Positions 16,137 to 25,686 are shown, counted from the first letter of the stretch. The stretch: DNA of 64,000 nucleotides from Streptomyces typhae (GCF_009755605.1 NZ_WPNZ01000001.1:831544-895543), one strand, 5' to 3'. The notes: generated by a model from the letters alone, not told the origin. Program-made: numbers and translations.

Positions 16137-16781
16137 TCACTTCTCCGCGATCAGGGGGTCGACCATCTTGCGCAGCTTCTCCTCGTTGAGGGGCTGCTGG
16201 GAGCGCGCCGCGATCTTCCCGTCCCGGTCGATGACGACGGTGGACGGGATGAACTGCGGGTTCAGCGTGCCCTTGGGGAAGCGCAGCATCAGCCTGCCCA
16301 TCGGGTCGTACAGGCTCGGGTAGCCGATCCCGTAGTCCTTCTCGAAGGAGATCGCCGGGCCCTTCTCCGGGTCGCGGGCGTTGATGCCGACGAACTGCAC
16401 GTCGTCCTTGGTGGCGGCCGAGACCTTCTTGAAGTTCGGCGCCTCCGCCCGGCACGGCGGGCACCACGAGCCCCAGACGTTCAGGACGACGACCTTGCCC
16501 TTGTAGTCGTCGATGCTCAGCTTCTCACCGTCGAGCGTCTCGCCGTCGATGGCGGGCGCGTCGTGCCGGTCGCCCTTCTCGGCGGTGGAGATGCCGTCCT
16601 TGCTGGTGATGAAGTTGGTCTTGCCGGAGCCGCCGGACGTACCGCCCGAGCCGCACGCGGAGAGCGTCAGCGCGAGGGCCGCGGCGCCTGCCGCAAGCAG
16701 TGTCGCCCGACCTCGACGGCTGCGGTCGCTTCGGCGGAGGCTGCGGTTCGGGCTGCGGGGGGCGCGGCAGGCGGCACTCAT
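16137..16781 (-). CDS. TlpA/ResA-like thioredoxin lipoprotein
   Basis: A 214-residue lipoprotein. A basic N-terminus and hydrophobic stretch end in the lipobox LSAC with the acylated Cys at 43. The thioredoxin fold carries WCPPC (C107, C110), VVLNVWGSW before it, and the cis-Pro region FIPSTVVID. It reduces the CXXCH cysteines of apocytochrome c for the ResB/CcsB synthase encoded downstream. It is the first gene of the ccs operon; upstream lies a tandem repeat block. Confidence 0.92.
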   Translation of the reverse strand: MSAACRAPRSPNRSLRRSDRSRRGRATLLAAGAAALALTLSACGSGGTSGGSGKTNFITSKDGISTAEKGDRHDAPAIDGETLDGEKLSIDDYKGKVVVLNVWGSWCPPCRAEAPNFKKVSAATKDDVQFVGINARDPEKGPAISFEKDYGIGYPSLYDPMGRLMLRFPKGTLNPQFIPSTVVIDRDGKIAARSQQPLNEEKLRKMVDPLIAEK

Positions 16782-16850
16782 GTGAAAAGTTTCGCATGCC
16801 CGTTTCGGGGATCTTCGACGCCCCCCGCAGTAGCCGTTCCCGGCCGGGCC

Positions 16851-16938
16851 CAGCCCTTCTCGACGTCCGGACTCAGCCCTCGCGGTGTCCGGGCTCAGCC
16901 CTTCTCGGCGTCCGGACTCAGCCCTTCTCGGCGTCCGT
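16851..16938. repeat. Four 22-23 bp tandem units at 3' end of deacetylase-like gene
   Basis: Units beginning CAGCCCTTCTCG recur about every 23 bp. The rightmost copy contains the last codons (DAEKG) and stop of the neighbouring gene, so its 3' end has been amplified into the spacer. Confidence 0.85.
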
Positions 16939-18231
16939 GCGGCTGTCGGACGAGGCGCTCCCGAGGAAGGTCTTCCAGCCGCCGGTCGGCTGCTGTCCGA
17001 CCTGGAGGCCGCGCAGCTTGGCGAGGACCTCGGGCTTCTGCACGTCGAGCCAGTCCACGAACTGCCGGAAGGAGACCAGGCGCACGTCCTTCTTGCCGGC
17101 CATGCCCTTCAGGGCCTCCTCGACGGCGTCCATGTAGATGCCGCCGTTCCACTGCTCGAAGTGGTTGCCGATGTAGAAGGGGGCGCGGTTGGTCTCGTAG
17201 GCGCGCTTGAAGCCCGCGAGGTAGGCCTCGGTGGCCTGCTTGCGCCAGCCCGGGTAGTTGTGCGCCGGGGCCTTCGTGGAGTTCTTCGACTGGTTGGCGA
17301 GGATGTTGTAGTCCATCGACAGGACCTCGAAGGAGTGGCCCGGGAACGGTATCTGCTGCAGCGGCAGGTCCCAGACGCCCATCTTCTTGTCGGGCCACAT
17401 CTGGCGGCCGCCGGGCGAGGAGGCGTCGTAGCGCCAGCCGAGCTTCTTGGCCGTCGGCAGCAGGTTGTCCTGGCCGAGGAGGCAGGGCGTGCGGCCGCCG
17501 ACGAGTTCCTTCTCGTAGTCGAAGGGCAGCGGCGGCAGGTCGTTCCAGCCGGTGTTCGTGCGCCACTTCGTCACGAAGGACTTGGCCTGGTCGATCTCGG
17601 ACTGCCACTGGGCGGGCGTCCAGTTGCCGACGGTGCCGGTGCCGGCGCAGAAGTGCCCGTTGAAGTGGGTGCCTATCTCATGGCCTTCCAGCCATGCCTG
17701 GCGCACGTACTTGAGGGTGGCCTTGATGTGGTCGTCCGTGAGGTAGCCGATGTCGGAGGCGCCCACGCTGTTGTTCGGCGGCCGGTAGAGCCGCTTCTTG
17801 GACTCGGGGAGCAGATAGAGCCCGGAGAGGAAGAACGTCATCCGCGCGTCGTGCTCCTCGGCGAGCTTCAGGAAGCGCGGGAACAGGCCGTTGCCGACCT
17901 CGCCCGCGCCGTCCCAGGAGAACACGACGAACTGCGGCGGCGTCTCGCCCGGCTCCAGGGGGCGCGGCTTCTCGGGCTGGTTCGGCTGCTTGCCCGTGTA
18001 GGCCGTGGAACCGTCGCCGATCGGCTTCGCGGGACGGCTCGGCTTGCCCGGCTTTCCGGCGCCCGCCTGGTCCGCACCGGATCCGGAGTCCCCGGAACCG
18101 GAGCCGCAGGCGGTCAGGCCGAAGGCGGCCGCGGCGCCGACCCCCAGGCCGATGGCACCCCGGCGACTGAGAGCAGCCCGGCCGGTCGCGGGCGCTCCGT
18201 CGCCCATATCCGTGCGGCTGTCGTCGCGCAT
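16918..18231 (-). CDS. Tat-type lipoprotein related to polysaccharide deacetylases
   Basis: A 437-residue exported protein. The N-terminus has the twin-arginine SRRGAIGLGVG and the lipobox LTAC, so it is probably a Tat-exported lipoprotein. A linker of about 50 residues rich in Gly, Ser and Pro precedes a domain resembling the NodB/polysaccharide deacetylase fold: VVFSWDGAGE, ARMTFFLSGLYLL, GHEIGTHFNGHF, and a late FYIGNHFEQWNGGIY. The metal-site Asp and His-x-x-x-His equivalents (WDGA; THFNGHF) are present. The substrate is unknown, probably a cell-wall glycan. Confidence 0.8.
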   Translation of the reverse strand: MRDDSRTDMGDGAPATGRAALSRRGAIGLGVGAAAAFGLTACGSGSGDSGSGADQAGAGKPGKPSRPAKPIGDGSTAYTGKQPNQPEKPRPLEPGETPPQFVVFSWDGAGEVGNGLFPRFLKLAEEHDARMTFFLSGLYLLPESKKRLYRPPNNSVGASDIGYLTDDHIKATLKYVRQAWLEGHEIGTHFNGHFCAGTGTVGNWTPAQWQSEIDQAKSFVTKWRTNTGWNDLPPLPFDYEKELVGGRTPCLLGQDNLLPTAKKLGWRYDASSPGGRQMWPDKKMGVWDLPLQQIPFPGHSFEVLSMDYNILANQSKNSTKAPAHNYPGWRKQATEAYLAGFKRAYETNRAPFYIGNHFEQWNGGIYMDAVEEALKGMAGKKDVRLVSFRQFVDWLDVQKPEVLAKLRGLQVGQQPTGGWKTFLGSASSDSRTDAEKG

Positions 18232-18426
18232 TCCAACCCCATTCGTCGTGCCTTCGGTCCTTCCCGGCGGAAGGACAACTCCTTAGAGGGTGCGGGGTGG
18301 GCCGGGGTTCCGAGAAGGCATGGAGATATGGGGCTTATTACAGAGGGGAGACATTCGACGCCATAGGGTGTCCGCGCCATTACCGGGCGCACACAGCGGG
18401 TGCACAGGACACGAACAGGACACGAA

Positions 18427-18469
18427 AAGGCGGGCGCCTCTCCCGTGTTATGGGAGAAGCGCCCGCCTT
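18427..18469. terminator. Terminator after hemL-phosphatase unit
   Basis: AAGGCGGGCGC (18427-18437) pairs with its complement at 18459-18469, with an inner CTCCC/GGGAG extension. Confidence 0.8.
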
Positions 18470-18480
18470 ACGCGAGAAAA

Positions 18481-18528
18481 ACCCGCCCTTCGGTGACCGG
18501 GACGACCCGCCCTTCGGTGACCGGGACG
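18481..18528. repeat. Perfect 24-bp tandem duplication
   Basis: Two identical 24-bp units (core CCCGCCCTTCGGTGACCGGG) sit in the spacer downstream of the histidine phosphatase gene. The whole 18232-18560 spacer holds this, the terminator and the deacetylase promoter region, with no gene. Confidence 0.9.
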
Positions 18529-18560
18529 CTACGGAAAGTCAGACCGGACCGACTGCGGAC

Positions 18561-19256
18561 TCAGGCACCAAAAGCCTTGCTCTTTCCCTTGACCGGTTTG
18601 GCGCCCGCGAGAAGGTGCTTGGGGACAAGATTTCGGGCAGGTTCCGAGTAACCCACGGACACGATCTTGTCGCCGCGATAGGTGAAGGACGTCAGGGAGG
18701 CGAGCGTGCACTGCCGCTTGCGCGGGTCGTGCCACAGCCGGCGCTTCTCCACATAGCTGCGCACGATCCAGATCGGCAGCTGGTGGCTGACGCACACGGC
18801 CTCGTGCCCGCGGGCGGCGTCCCGGGCGGCGTCGAGCGCGCCCATCATCCGCACGACCTGGTCGATGTACGGCTCGCCCCAGGACGGCTTGAAGGGGTTG
18901 ACCAGGTGCTTCCAGTTGTCCGGGTTCTTCAGGGCGCCGTCGCCGACGCCGAAGGTCTTGCCCTCGAAGACGTTCTCCGCCTCGATCAGGCGCCCGTCGG
19001 TGGCGAGGTCGAGGCCGTGCGCCTTGGCGATGGGCGTCGCCGTCTCCTGGGCCCGGTCGAGCGGCGACGCCACGACATGCGTGATGTCGCGCGACGACAG
19101 GTGCTCGGCGACCCGGTCGGCCATCTTCCGGCCCAGGTCGGAGAGGTGGTAGCCGTCGAGCCGCCCGTACAGGATCCCGTCGGGGTTGTGCACCTCGCCG
19201 TGGCGCATGAGGTGGACGACGGTCAGCTCTTGGTCGCGCTTGCCGGCCGCGGTCAT
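18561..19256 (-). CDS. Histidine phosphatase family protein
   Basis: A 231-residue phosphoglycerate-mutase-like phosphatase. The catalytic [10 protein letters not shown] near residue 16 and the second His in [10 protein letters not shown] are present, with [11 protein letters not shown] between. Its ATG overlaps the hemL stop (ATGA), so it is translated with hemL. The substrate is not known and this pairing with hemL does not by itself indicate one. A terminator follows at 18427-18469. Confidence 0.88.
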   Translation of the reverse strand: MTAAGKRDQELTVVHLMRHGEVHNPDGILYGRLDGYHLSDLGRKMADRVAEHLSSRDITHVVASPLDRAQETATPIAKAHGLDLATDGRLIEAENVFEGKTFGVGDGALKNPDNWKHLVNPFKPSWGEPYIDQVVRMMGALDAARDAARGHEAVCVSHQLPIWIVRSYVEKRRLWHDPRKRQCTLASLTSFTYRGDKIVSVGYSEPARNLVPKHLLAGAKPVKGKSKAFGA

Positions 19257-20608
19257 ACGGAGGCCTCCGGGGAGTTCGTGGCTTCGGCGGCCGCGCGGGC
19301 GGCGGCCGGAAGGGCGGCCGCGACACGCTCGACGGCACGCTCGTCATGGGCGGTGGAGACGAACCAGGACTCGAAGGCCGAGGGCGGCAGATACACGCCC
19401 TGCGACAGCATCGAGTGGAAGAACGCGGTGAAGCGGAAAGTCTCCTGCCCCTTGGCGTCCTCGTAATTGCGCACCTCGCGGTCCGTGAAGAACACGGTGA
19501 ACATATTGGCGGCGTTCTGCACCCGGTGCGCCACGCCCTCCTTGCGCAGTGCGTCGCTCACGAGTCCGCGCAGTTCGAGCGAGACGGCGTCGACCTTCTC
19601 GTACGCGGCGTCGTCGAGGAGGCGCAACTGCGCGAGCCCGGCGGCCGTCGCGACCGGATTCCCGGACAGCGTGCCCGCCTGATAAACGGGGCCCACCGGC
19701 GCGAGATGCGCCATCACATCGGCGCGGCCACCGAATGCGGCGGCGGGAAATCCACCGCCCATGACCTTCCCGAACGTCATGAGGTCGGGGGCGACCCCGT
19801 CGACACCGAACCAACCGGCCTTGCTGGTCCTGAATCCCGTCATGACCTCATCGGAAATGAACAGCGCGCCGTTCTTCGCACACGCCGCCTTGAGGCCTTC
19901 GTTGAAACCGGGCCGGGGCGGCACCACGCCCATGTTCCCGGGCGCCGCCTCCGTGATCACGCAGGCGATCTCGCCGGGGAAGGTGTGGAAGGCCTCGTGC
20001 ACGGCCTCCAGGTCGTTGTACGGAAGGACGATGGTGTCGCCCGCCTGGGCGCCCGTGACGCCCGGCGTGTCGGGCAGGCCGAAGGTCGCGACGCCCGACC
20101 CGGCGGCGGCGAGCAGGGCGTCCACGTGCCCGTGGTAGCAGCCGGCGAACTTGACGACCTTGGCCCGGCCCGTGAACCCGCGGGCGAGCCGGATGGCGGA
20201 CATCGTCGCCTCGGTGCCGCTGGAGACGAGCCGGACCTGCTCGACCGGGGCGATCCGGTCGACGATCTCCTCGGCCAGGGCGACCTCGCCCTCGCCGGGC
20301 GTGCCGAAGGAGGTGCCGCGGGCGACGGCCTCCTGGACGGCCGCGATCACCTCGGGGTGGGAGTGCCCGAGGATCATGGGTCCCCAGGAACACACGAGGT
20401 CTACGTACTCGCGTCCATCGGCATCCGTCAGGTACGGACCGGTACCGGACACCATGAAACGGGGCGTACCGCCCACCGCGCGGAAGGCACGCACGGGCGA
20501 GTTCACACCGCCGGGCGTCACGGCCGCCGCACGGTCGAAAAGAGTCTGCGAAACTGGGGCGCTATACGGGAAGCTCACATGAACCATGGTGTCAGAGGGT
20601 CCGGACAT
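19253..20608 (-). CDS. hemL: Glutamate-1-semialdehyde aminomutase
   Basis: A 451-residue PLP enzyme converting glutamate-1-semialdehyde to 5-aminolevulinate in the C5 heme pathway. The PLP lysine is K281 in [13 protein letters not shown], with [10 protein letters not shown] near the N-terminus and [16 protein letters not shown] as the cofactor phosphate site. ATG 20608 has GGGAGG ten bases before it; ATG 20587 and GTG 20578 are alternatives lacking such a site. hemA, hemB, hemC and hemD lie 25-30 kb away in the same window. Confidence 0.95.
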   Translation of the reverse strand: MSGPSDTMVHVSFPYSAPVSQTLFDRAAAVTPGGVNSPVRAFRAVGGTPRFMVSGTGPYLTDADGREYVDLVCSWGPMILGHSHPEVIAAVQEAVARGTSFGTPGEGEVALAEEIVDRIAPVEQVRLVSSGTEATMSAIRLARGFTGRAKVVKFAGCYHGHVDALLAAAGSGVATFGLPDTPGVTGAQAGDTIVLPYNDLEAVHEAFHTFPGEIACVITEAAPGNMGVVPPRPGFNEGLKAACAKNGALFISDEVMTGFRTSKAGWFGVDGVAPDLMTFGKVMGGGFPAAAFGGRADVMAHLAPVGPVYQAGTLSGNPVATAAGLAQLRLLDDAAYEKVDAVSLELRGLVSDALRKEGVAHRVQNAANMFTVFFTDREVRNYEDAKGQETFRFTAFFHSMLSQGVYLPPSAFESWFVSTAHDERAVERVAAALPAAARAAAEATNSPEASV

Positions 20609-20955
20609 CGTGATCGGGCCTCCCGGACGGCGGCTTTCCGCGCTGTCGCCCCAGCCAGGGGGCGGCGGCTGGGGAAATCCTGTGGACTGGTGTTTCGCCC
20701 CACGTTTCGGCGGGTGACCGTGGGGGAGGTCACTGACACGATGATCGGGTTGCGCGGCAGGGTCCACGCGCCTTAGAAAAGCAGTCGGGTGGAGATATGC
20801 AGCGCGGTGGCGGACTGGGCGAGGGGACCGACGGCCTGGGCCCCCGGCGTGCCCGGCGGGGCAAGCACCGGCGAGAGGCGCAGGCGGCACCGGCCCCCGA
20901 GCAGCGGACGCCGGACAGGGTGGAGCGTGACCGGTCGGGAAACAGGAGCGGTGGG

Positions 20956-21393
20956 GTGGGGGTGACCTACAAATACTTCGGCGCCCCCGACGGCGCCACG
21001 GCTGCCCGGGTCCCCATCTCGATGCGCCCCGAGGAGCTCGGCGGCGACGAGCTGGGCATGGGCGGCATGTTCACCAAGATCAAGCCGGAGACGATGGCCG
21101 CGATGGTCCTCACCGGCATCGAGGGCATACCCCTGCACAAGGTCCCCCCGCTGGAGCTGGTCGTCCTGCACCCCGACTACGCCGTCGTCAAGCTCCCCAT
21201 GACGGTCGTCGACCCGCTGCGCGGCATCGGCGAGGAGTCGGTGGGCGCGGCGGCCTTCATCTGGTCGACGGTCCCGGACCGCGGCGGCCCCCGGGACGCC
21301 TTCAACGTCTACCAACTCCTGCACGAGTGGCAGGACTTCAGCCACCGCCTGCACGACGCGGGGCACCAGGCCTACTGCCTGGTGTGGCCCTAG
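20956..21393 (+). CDS. Conserved protein of unknown function
   Basis: A 145-residue soluble protein, starting [13 protein letters not shown], with the motifs [37 protein letters not shown] and [23 protein letters not shown] 20956 is selected because AGGAG lies seven bases upstream; a frame back to 20797 is low-quality Arg/Gly sequence. No known domain is recognised. It sits alone, divergent from hemL, followed by three copies of CCCCCTAGG. Confidence 0.7.
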   Translation: MGVTYKYFGAPDGATAARVPISMRPEELGGDELGMGGMFTKIKPETMAAMVLTGIEGIPLHKVPPLELVVLHPDYAVVKLPMTVVDPLRGIGEESVGAAAFIWSTVPDRGGPRDAFNVYQLLHEWQDFSHRLHDAGHQAYCLVWP

Positions 21394-21438
21394 GCCCCCT
21401 AGGCCCCCTAGGTCCCCTGGGGCCGCGCCCCGTCCCGC

Positions 21439-22911
21439 TCACCGCTTGAGGACCGCCTCCATCACCGCCTTCGCGATCGGCGCGCCCAGCTTGCCGCCCG
21501 CGATCTCCGAGCGGGAGATGTCCATGTCCTGCGGGTCGACCAGGACGGCGACCGCCACCGGCGAGGTGCCGTCGGACTTCTTGGCGTAGGAGACGAACCA
21601 CGCGTACGGGCGCTCGTCGCGTACGTTCGCGCCGTGCTGCGCGGTGCCGGGCTTGCCGCCGACCGTGACGCCCTCGATGGCCACCTTGTCGCCGGTGCCG
21701 TCGGTCACCGTGTGCTCCATCATCTCCTGGACCTTGCGCGCGGTGGACTCCGAGACGGCCCGGCTCAGCTCCTTCGGCTCCGTCTTCGCCACCGTCGAAA
21801 GGTCGGACCCCCGCAACTCCTTGACCAGGTACGGCTGCATCACCTTGCCGTCGTTGGCGAGGCCCGCGGTGACCATGGCCATCTGGAACGGGGTGGTGGT
21901 GACGCTGCCCTGGCCCATGCCGGTCAGCGCCGTCTGCGGCTTGTCCAGCTTCTCGGGGTACACGCTCGCCGCCGTACGCACCGGCATGAACTGCTCCTCG
22001 TTGAAGCCGAACTTCTCGGCCGTCTCCCGCATGCCGTCCTTGCCGGTCCTCAGGGCGGCGTCCAGGAAGACGTTGTTGCACGACCACTGCATCGCGGTCT
22101 TCAGGGAGACCTTGTCGCACATGGAGTCCGGCACCACGTTGCCGATCGTCGTCGAGCTGAGCGGCAGCCGGTAGGGCGCCCGCGCCTTCGACCGGGCGTC
22201 GATGTCGGTGACCGCGCCGTGCTCCAGGGCCGCGGCCGCCGTGAGGATCTTGAATGTCGAACCCGGCGGGTACGTCTCGCGGAACGCCCGGCTGTTCAGC
22301 GGCTTGCGCTTGTCCTCGTCCAGCTTCTTGAACGCCTTGCCGTCCTTGTTGAAGATCCCGGCGAACACCGACGGGTCGTACGAGGGCGTGCTCGCCATCG
22401 CGAGGATGCGGCCGGAGCGCGGATCGAGGGCGACCACCGCCCCCTTGGCGTTCAGATCCGTCAGGCCCTTGTACGCCGCGCGCTGCGCCTTCGGGTCGAT
22501 GGTGGTGATCACGTCGCCGCCCGCCGGGCGCTCCCCGGTCAGCGTGTCGAGCGGGGAGCCGAGCAACCGCCTGTCCTTGCCGCTGAGCAGGTCGTCGTGC
22601 ACGCCCTCCAGGAAGGTCTTCCCCTGGCTCTGCGAGAAGTAGCCGGTGACCGGCGCGTACATCGGACCGTCCTTGTAGACCCGCTTGTACTTGAAGTCCG
22701 AGCCCGGCGTCGGCACGGAACCGGTGATCGACCGGCCGCCGACGATGATGTCGCCCCGCGGCTGGGCGAAGGTGTCGATCTTCACGCGCCGGTTCATGTC
22801 GTGCTCGGCGAGGGCGTCGCCCCGCACGAACTGCACCCAGGTCGCGCGTATCAGCAGGGCCAGGACGAGGACACCGCAGAAGACGGCGGTGCGGCGGACG
22901 GTCGTGTTCAT
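21439..22911 (-). CDS. Class B penicillin-binding protein (PBP2/FtsI type)
   Basis: A 490-residue membrane-anchored transpeptidase with one N-terminal helix (about 8-25), a pedestal domain, and the transpeptidase domain from about 155. The nucleophile motif STFK is S218-K221, and SCN is S277-N279. The third motif, expected as KTG, reads K420-P-G-T (GGKPGTAQ). Members cross-link septal or lateral wall peptidoglycan. ATG 22911 is used; a start at 22935 is also possible. It diverges from a LysR gene coupled to a beta-lactamase-like gene. Confidence 0.88.
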   Translation of the reverse strand: MNTTVRRTAVFCGVLVLALLIRATWVQFVRGDALAEHDMNRRVKIDTFAQPRGDIIVGGRSITGSVPTPGSDFKYKRVYKDGPMYAPVTGYFSQSQGKTFLEGVHDDLLSGKDRRLLGSPLDTLTGERPAGGDVITTIDPKAQRAAYKGLTDLNAKGAVVALDPRSGRILAMASTPSYDPSVFAGIFNKDGKAFKKLDEDKRKPLNSRAFRETYPPGSTFKILTAAAALEHGAVTDIDARSKARAPYRLPLSSTTIGNVVPDSMCDKVSLKTAMQWSCNNVFLDAALRTGKDGMRETAEKFGFNEEQFMPVRTAASVYPEKLDKPQTALTGMGQGSVTTTPFQMAMVTAGLANDGKVMQPYLVKELRGSDLSTVAKTEPKELSRAVSESTARKVQEMMEHTVTDGTGDKVAIEGVTVGGKPGTAQHGANVRDERPYAWFVSYAKKSDGTSPVAVAVLVDPQDMDISRSEIAGGKLGAPIAKAVMEAVLKR

Positions 22912-22951
22912 GCGCCGAACAGAACAGCACTCCACCCCGTATGTCCAAGTT

Positions 22952-22987
22952 CGATATCAGCTATCGATCGATCAATCTGCGATATCG
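22952..22987. promoter_or_regulatory. Palindromic operator region between PBP and LysR genes
   Basis: CGATATC (22952-22958) and GATATCG (22981-22987) flank a central ATCGATCGAT palindrome. The spacing fits a multi-site LysR operator controlling both divergent genes. This is inference. Confidence 0.45.
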
Positions 22988-22996
22988 TTCCTGCTC

Positions 22997-23965
22997 GTGG
23001 ACCTGGTAAGGCACTTGGAGTGCTTTGTGGCTGTTGCAGAAGAGTCACATTTCGGTCGGGCCGCCGAGCGTCTCGGCATGGCGCAGCCACCCCTGTCCCA
23101 GCGCATCAAGGGCCTGGAACGCCACCTCGGCGTACGCCTCTTCGAACGCACGAGCCGACAGGTCACCATCACCAAGGCAGGCACCCTCCTCCTCGACGAC
23201 GCCCGCGAACTGCTCGGCCGGTCCGAGGCGCTCCTCGCCACCGCCCGCCGCATCCGGGACGGTGAGAGCGGACTGCTGCGCGCGGCGCTCCCCCCGGACA
23301 TCGCCGGCGAGACCGTCGCCGCCCTCCTCGACGGCTTCCGCGCCCACCGCACGGGCGTCGAACTGGAACTGCGCGAACTGACCACCGCCCAGCAGCTCAC
23401 CCAGCTCGCCGCCCACGACCTCGACGTCGGCCTCATCCACCACCCCTGCGACGTCACCGGCCTCGAACTCGGCCCCGTACTGCGCCGCGAGATGGGCGTC
23501 CTGCTGCCCCGCGACGCCCCCGCCGCCGCCCTCACCGAAGTGCCGCTCACCGCGCTCACCGGCTACGACCTGGTCCTCTTCCACCGCAGCGCCGCCCCGG
23601 CCCTGCACGACGACCTCCTCACCACCTGCGCCCGCGACGGCTACGCCCCGGCGGCCGTCCGGCACGGCCAGGGTGCCAGCTTCGTCCGCGGCCTCATCCT
23701 GTCCTCGCACGCCGTCGCCTTCGGCCCGAGGGACGCCCACCCCGCACCCGCCGCGGACGAGGACCCCGACCTCGTCTGGCGTCCCCTCGCGGGAGCCCCG
23801 CTCGCCTGGCGGCACTCCGTCGCCTGGCCCAAGGGGCGCGGCGACACCGCCGTGAGCACCTTCGCGCAGGCGGTCACCCAGGCCCTGCACAGCACCGCCG
23901 CCGTGACCGCCGACGCGCCCCCGCGCCCGCTCCATCTGCGCCCGACCGCGGAGTACTGGCTGTGA
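22997..23965 (+). CDS. LysR family transcriptional regulator
   Basis: A 322-residue LysR regulator. The N-terminal winged HTH has FVAVAEESHFGRAAERLGMAQPPLSQRIKGLE. The effector domain follows from about 90 to 290. GTG 22997 lies only 10 bases beyond the palindromic region, with no Shine-Dalgarno site, so it is likely leaderless and autoregulated. Its stop overlaps the GTG of the beta-lactamase-like gene (GTGA), which points to joint expression and a functional link to beta-lactams or wall fragments, as with AmpR. Confidence 0.88.
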   Translation: MDLVRHLECFVAVAEESHFGRAAERLGMAQPPLSQRIKGLERHLGVRLFERTSRQVTITKAGTLLLDDARELLGRSEALLATARRIRDGESGLLRAALPPDIAGETVAALLDGFRAHRTGVELELRELTTAQQLTQLAAHDLDVGLIHHPCDVTGLELGPVLRREMGVLLPRDAPAAALTEVPLTALTGYDLVLFHRSAAPALHDDLLTTCARDGYAPAAVRHGQGASFVRGLILSSHAVAFGPRDAHPAPAADEDPDLVWRPLAGAPLAWRHSVAWPKGRGDTAVSTFAQAVTQALHSTAAVTADAPPRPLHLRPTAEYWL

Positions 23966-24837
23966 CCAACACCCCCACGCGCCTGAAGGAAGCCTTCGCC
24001 GAGGCCGGCGTCACGGGCCGGCTGCACGCCCTCGACATCGACTCCGGCGCCGAACTCGGCACCGGCGCCGACCACCCCGTCGTCACCGCGAGCGTCCACA
24101 AGCTGTGCGTCCTCATCACGCTGTACGAGCAGGCCGCCGCCGGGCTCCTCGACCTCACCGAGCAGGTCGAGTGCCCGCCCGACGGGCGCGCCTCCGGGCC
24201 CACCGGGCTCTCCGCGATGCTCGACCCCGTCCGGATGTCCCTGCGCGACGCGGCGTACCTGATGATCGCCGTCAGCGACAACACCGCCGCCGAGCTCTGC
24301 CTGAGCCGCGTCGGCCTCGACGCCGTGAACGCCACCACCGCCCGCCTCGGCCTCACCCGCACCCGCGCCCTGCACACCTTCCGGGCGATGTTCGAGTCCA
24401 TGCGCGAGGACGCGGGGCCCGGCGGCGCCCAGGCGCTCACCGACCCCTACGTCATCGCCCGCCTCCGCGCCCTCGACCCGGCCCGCTCCAACCACAGCAC
24501 CGCCCGCGACATGACCCGGCTGCTCCGCGCCCTGTGGCGGGACGAGGCCTGCACTCCCGAGCACGGCGCTGCGATGCGCCGCGTCCTCGGCCTCCAGGTG
24601 TGGCCGCACCGCCTGGCCGCGGGCTTCCCCTTCGACGACGTGCACGTCGCGGGGAAGACCGGCAGCCTGCCGACGCTGCGCAACGAAGTGGGCGTCGTCG
24701 AATACCCCGACGGCGGCCGCTACGCCGTCGCCGTCTTCACCCGCGCCGCCCGCACCGCCGCCACCCTGCCGCCCGCGGACGCCGTCATCGGCACGACGGC
24801 CCGCATCGCGGTGGAGGCGCTGCGGGCGGGGGCGTGA
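23962..24837 (+). CDS. Class A beta-lactamase-like serine hydrolase
   Basis: A 291-residue protein of the serine beta-lactamase fold. The motifs are S44-V-H-K47 (SxxK), S105-D-N107 (SDN) and K232-T-G (AGKTGS). There is no signal peptide, so it should stay in the cytoplasm, and I find no clear ExxLN motif with the deacylating Glu that class A enzymes use. It may therefore be a penicillin-binding or esterase-like relative rather than a resistance enzyme. It is translationally coupled to the LysR gene. Confidence 0.8.
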   Translation: MTNTPTRLKEAFAEAGVTGRLHALDIDSGAELGTGADHPVVTASVHKLCVLITLYEQAAAGLLDLTEQVECPPDGRASGPTGLSAMLDPVRMSLRDAAYLMIAVSDNTAAELCLSRVGLDAVNATTARLGLTRTRALHTFRAMFESMREDAGPGGAQALTDPYVIARLRALDPARSNHSTARDMTRLLRALWRDEACTPEHGAAMRRVLGLQVWPHRLAAGFPFDDVHVAGKTGSLPTLRNEVGVVEYPDGGRYAVAVFTRAARTAATLPPADAVIGTTARIAVEALRAGA

Positions 24838-24849
24838 CGTGAGCTGCCC

Positions 24850-24973
24850 GCGGCCCGTTCGTTCCCCTCGCGGCCCGTTCGTTCCGTACGCGGGCACGTT
24901 CATTCCGTACGTGGCCTGTTCGTTCCGTACGTGGCCTGTTCGTTCCGTACGCGCGGCCCGTTCATTCCCGTAC
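24850..24973. repeat. Six 20-23 bp tandem units
   Basis: Units with the core CGGCCCGTTCGTTCCGTACG recur six times with small changes (CGTGGCCTG, CATTCC). They fill most of the spacer between two convergent genes. Confidence 0.9.
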
Positions 24974-25019
24974 GCGTACGAGTGCCGACGTCACGCACAC
25001 GCGTGCCGACGCTCCGTGC

Positions 25020-25613
25020 TCAGTGCGCGTACGGGTCCCGCCCCGTCTCCGCGAGCAGCCGCTCGAACTCCGTCGCCCCGGCGGGCACCGGCACCGGCTC
25101 CCCGAAGACGCCCATGGAGCGGGCCGTGGGCGCCAGCTCGGCGACCGCCGCCCGCAGGGCGCCGACGACCTCGCCCGTACCGGCCCCCGCACCGGCCGCG
25201 TACTCCTGGCCGGTGGCCCGCGCCAGATCCCACGCGTGCACCGTCAGGTCGAGGAGCACCATCGCGCCGACCGTCCTGGCGGGCATGTCCATCGCGCCGG
25301 TGCGGCCCTCGTCGGCACCGGGCGCCGACCAGGCGGTCACCAGCTTCTCCGTCTCCGCCGCGAACCGCTCCCGCCAGTCGGCACCCCGGCCGAGACGATC
25401 GGGCGTCGCACCGCCGAAGTCGGCGTTCCGCTTGGCCGCGAGTTCCTGGAACTGCACGACGACGTGGAAGAGGTGGTTCATCAGGTCCCGTACGTCGTAC
25501 TCGGCGCACGGCGTGGGAGCGGCGAGACGATCCTCCGGGATGCCCCTGACCACCGGGAGGGCATGGGCCGCGGCGACGGCGAGGAGGTCACCGGTCGTGT
25601 GGGTGCTGTTCAT
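25020..25613 (-). CDS. TIGR03086/DinB-like metal-binding protein
   Basis: A 197-residue member of the mycothiol-dependent maleylpyruvate isomerase N-terminal (DinB-like four-helix) family. Typical features are the opening helix, RLAAPTPCAEYDVRDLMNHLFHVVVQF with a metal-binding His, and TVGAMVLLDLTVHAWDLARATGQ with a second His. Relatives use mycothiol or bind divalent metal; the reaction here is unknown. ATG 25613 gives MNSTHTTGDLL. Confidence 0.78.
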   Translation of the reverse strand: MNSTHTTGDLLAVAAAHALPVVRGIPEDRLAAPTPCAEYDVRDLMNHLFHVVVQFQELAAKRNADFGGATPDRLGRGADWRERFAAETEKLVTAWSAPGADEGRTGAMDMPARTVGAMVLLDLTVHAWDLARATGQEYAAGAGAGTGEVVGALRAAVAELAPTARSMGVFGEPVPVPAGATEFERLLAETGRDPYAH

Positions 25614-25642
25614 GGCACGACCGTAGGCAGCGGGGGCACGGC

Positions 25643-25686
25643 CCGTCTTGAACAAACGCGACAGCCGTCCTGAACAAACGCGACAG
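25643..25686. repeat. 22-bp tandem duplication upstream of the DinB-like gene
   Basis: Two units (core GAACAAACGCGACAG), differing at one base, lie in the divergent promoter space between the DinB-like and AraC genes. Confidence 0.85.

Noticed and set aside
12971..16189. Very long plus-strand open frame opposite resB, ccdA and tlpA
   Set aside because: It is antisense to genes with clear motifs, is Arg/Gly/Asp-rich with no domain, and exists because high GC removes stop codons.
22685..22996. Extended N-terminus for the LysR protein from 22685
   Set aside because: The extra 104 residues are antisense to the PBP gene, and the HTH begins right after GTG 22997.
24850..24973. Repeat block considered as CRISPR or iteron origin
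   Set aside because: There are no unique spacers, no replication gene is nearby, and the units vary like slippage products.
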